In this document: in pieces, positions 63,546-64,000 of the stretch
Numbering within the stretch: position 1 is the first letter of the stretch
Layout: every line of letters begins with the position of its first letter
NCBI GenBank assembly: GCA_944321845.1
Contig: CALUMT010000004.1
Location: 1 to 64,000, forward strand
Reading direction: 5' to 3'
Length of the DNA stretch: 64,000 nt
Origin: an uncultured Butyricimonas sp.
GTDB lineage: Bacteria > Bacteroidota > Bacteroidia > Bacteroidales > Marinifilaceae
The notes under the pieces: generated by a model
Database searches by the model: none
Told to the model about the DNA's origin: nothing
The model's input: only the letters and a program-made list of their open reading frames with translations
Program-made: the position numbers and the translations under genes

Positions 63546-64000
<455 letters not shown>

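Overview
The window looks like chromosome of an anaerobic, butyrate-forming member of the Bacteroidales. The gene set points to the Butyricimonas/Odoribacter group, but that is an inference from gene content, not a sequence comparison. The evidence is as follows: promoters follow the Bacteroidetes pattern (TTTG, 19-21 bp, TAnnTTTG) rather than -35/-10; lipoproteins carry acidic residues right after the lipobox Cys; DUF3276/PUR, DUF4270 and DUF4369-TlpA proteins are present; and there is a complete lysine-to-butyrate fermentation cluster. No prophage, insertion sequence, CRISPR array or SusC/SusD locus is visible. Gene order is compact and coding density is high.

Layout. (1) 1-690: the left edge holds the leftward promoter region of what is probably an rRNA operon lying outside the window, then a noncoding stretch with 11-bp-period repeats. 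(2) 0.7-10.5 kb: housekeeping genes, mostly leftward: ruvA-trpS, a PUR-domain protein, an AmgK-like sugar kinase with pyrE and an SRPBCC protein, tRNA-Leu(GAG), an acyl-ACP thioesterase with murB, a rRNA cytosine methyltransferase and a TPR protein. (3) 11-19.3 kb: cell-envelope genes, namely a Kelch-like lipoprotein, a DUF4270 lipoprotein, an outer-membrane barrel, a TlpA-like lipoprotein and a GH3/beta-lactamase fusion. (4) 19.4-22.9 kb: sdhCAB. (5) 23-30.6 kb: a hydrolase, a surface lipoprotein, manA, a phosphoesterase, rarA-kdsA, a second PUR protein, a small membrane protein and a ComF-type protein.

(6) 30.7-48.8 kb: two acyl-CoA oxidation/reduction modules surround the lysine pathway. 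Leftward etfB-etfA-acyl-CoA dehydrogenase comes first. The rightward operon then runs CoA-transferase A, kal, kce, kdd, kamA, kamB, kamC, kamD, kamE, CoA-transferase B, bcd, etfB, etfA. Together these convert L-lysine through beta-lysine, 3,5-diaminohexanoate, 3-keto-5-aminohexanoate, 3-aminobutyryl-CoA and crotonyl-CoA to butyryl-CoA and butyrate. KamB and KamC are the predicted reactivase of the B12-dependent aminomutase KamDE. Only the acetoacetyl-CoA thiolase is missing from the window.

(7) 48.9-59.7 kb: a five-gene glycogen operon (branching enzyme, debranching enzyme, GT4, GH57, and a GT3 glycogen synthase fused to a GT35 phosphorylase). (8) 59.7-61.4 kb: crt-hbd, the acetyl-CoA arm to crotonyl-CoA, leftward, sharing an overlapping promoter region with rightward marC. 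(9) 62.2-64 kb: an AraC regulator, a small protein and a Tat-dependent aldo/keto reductase cut by the right edge.

Most worth a second look: the paired 11-bp-period repeats in the two largest spacers, the perfect 15-bp inverted repeat in front of kamA, the overlapping divergent crt/marC promoters, the rarA promoter built into a terminator T-tract, and the synthase-phosphorylase fusion.
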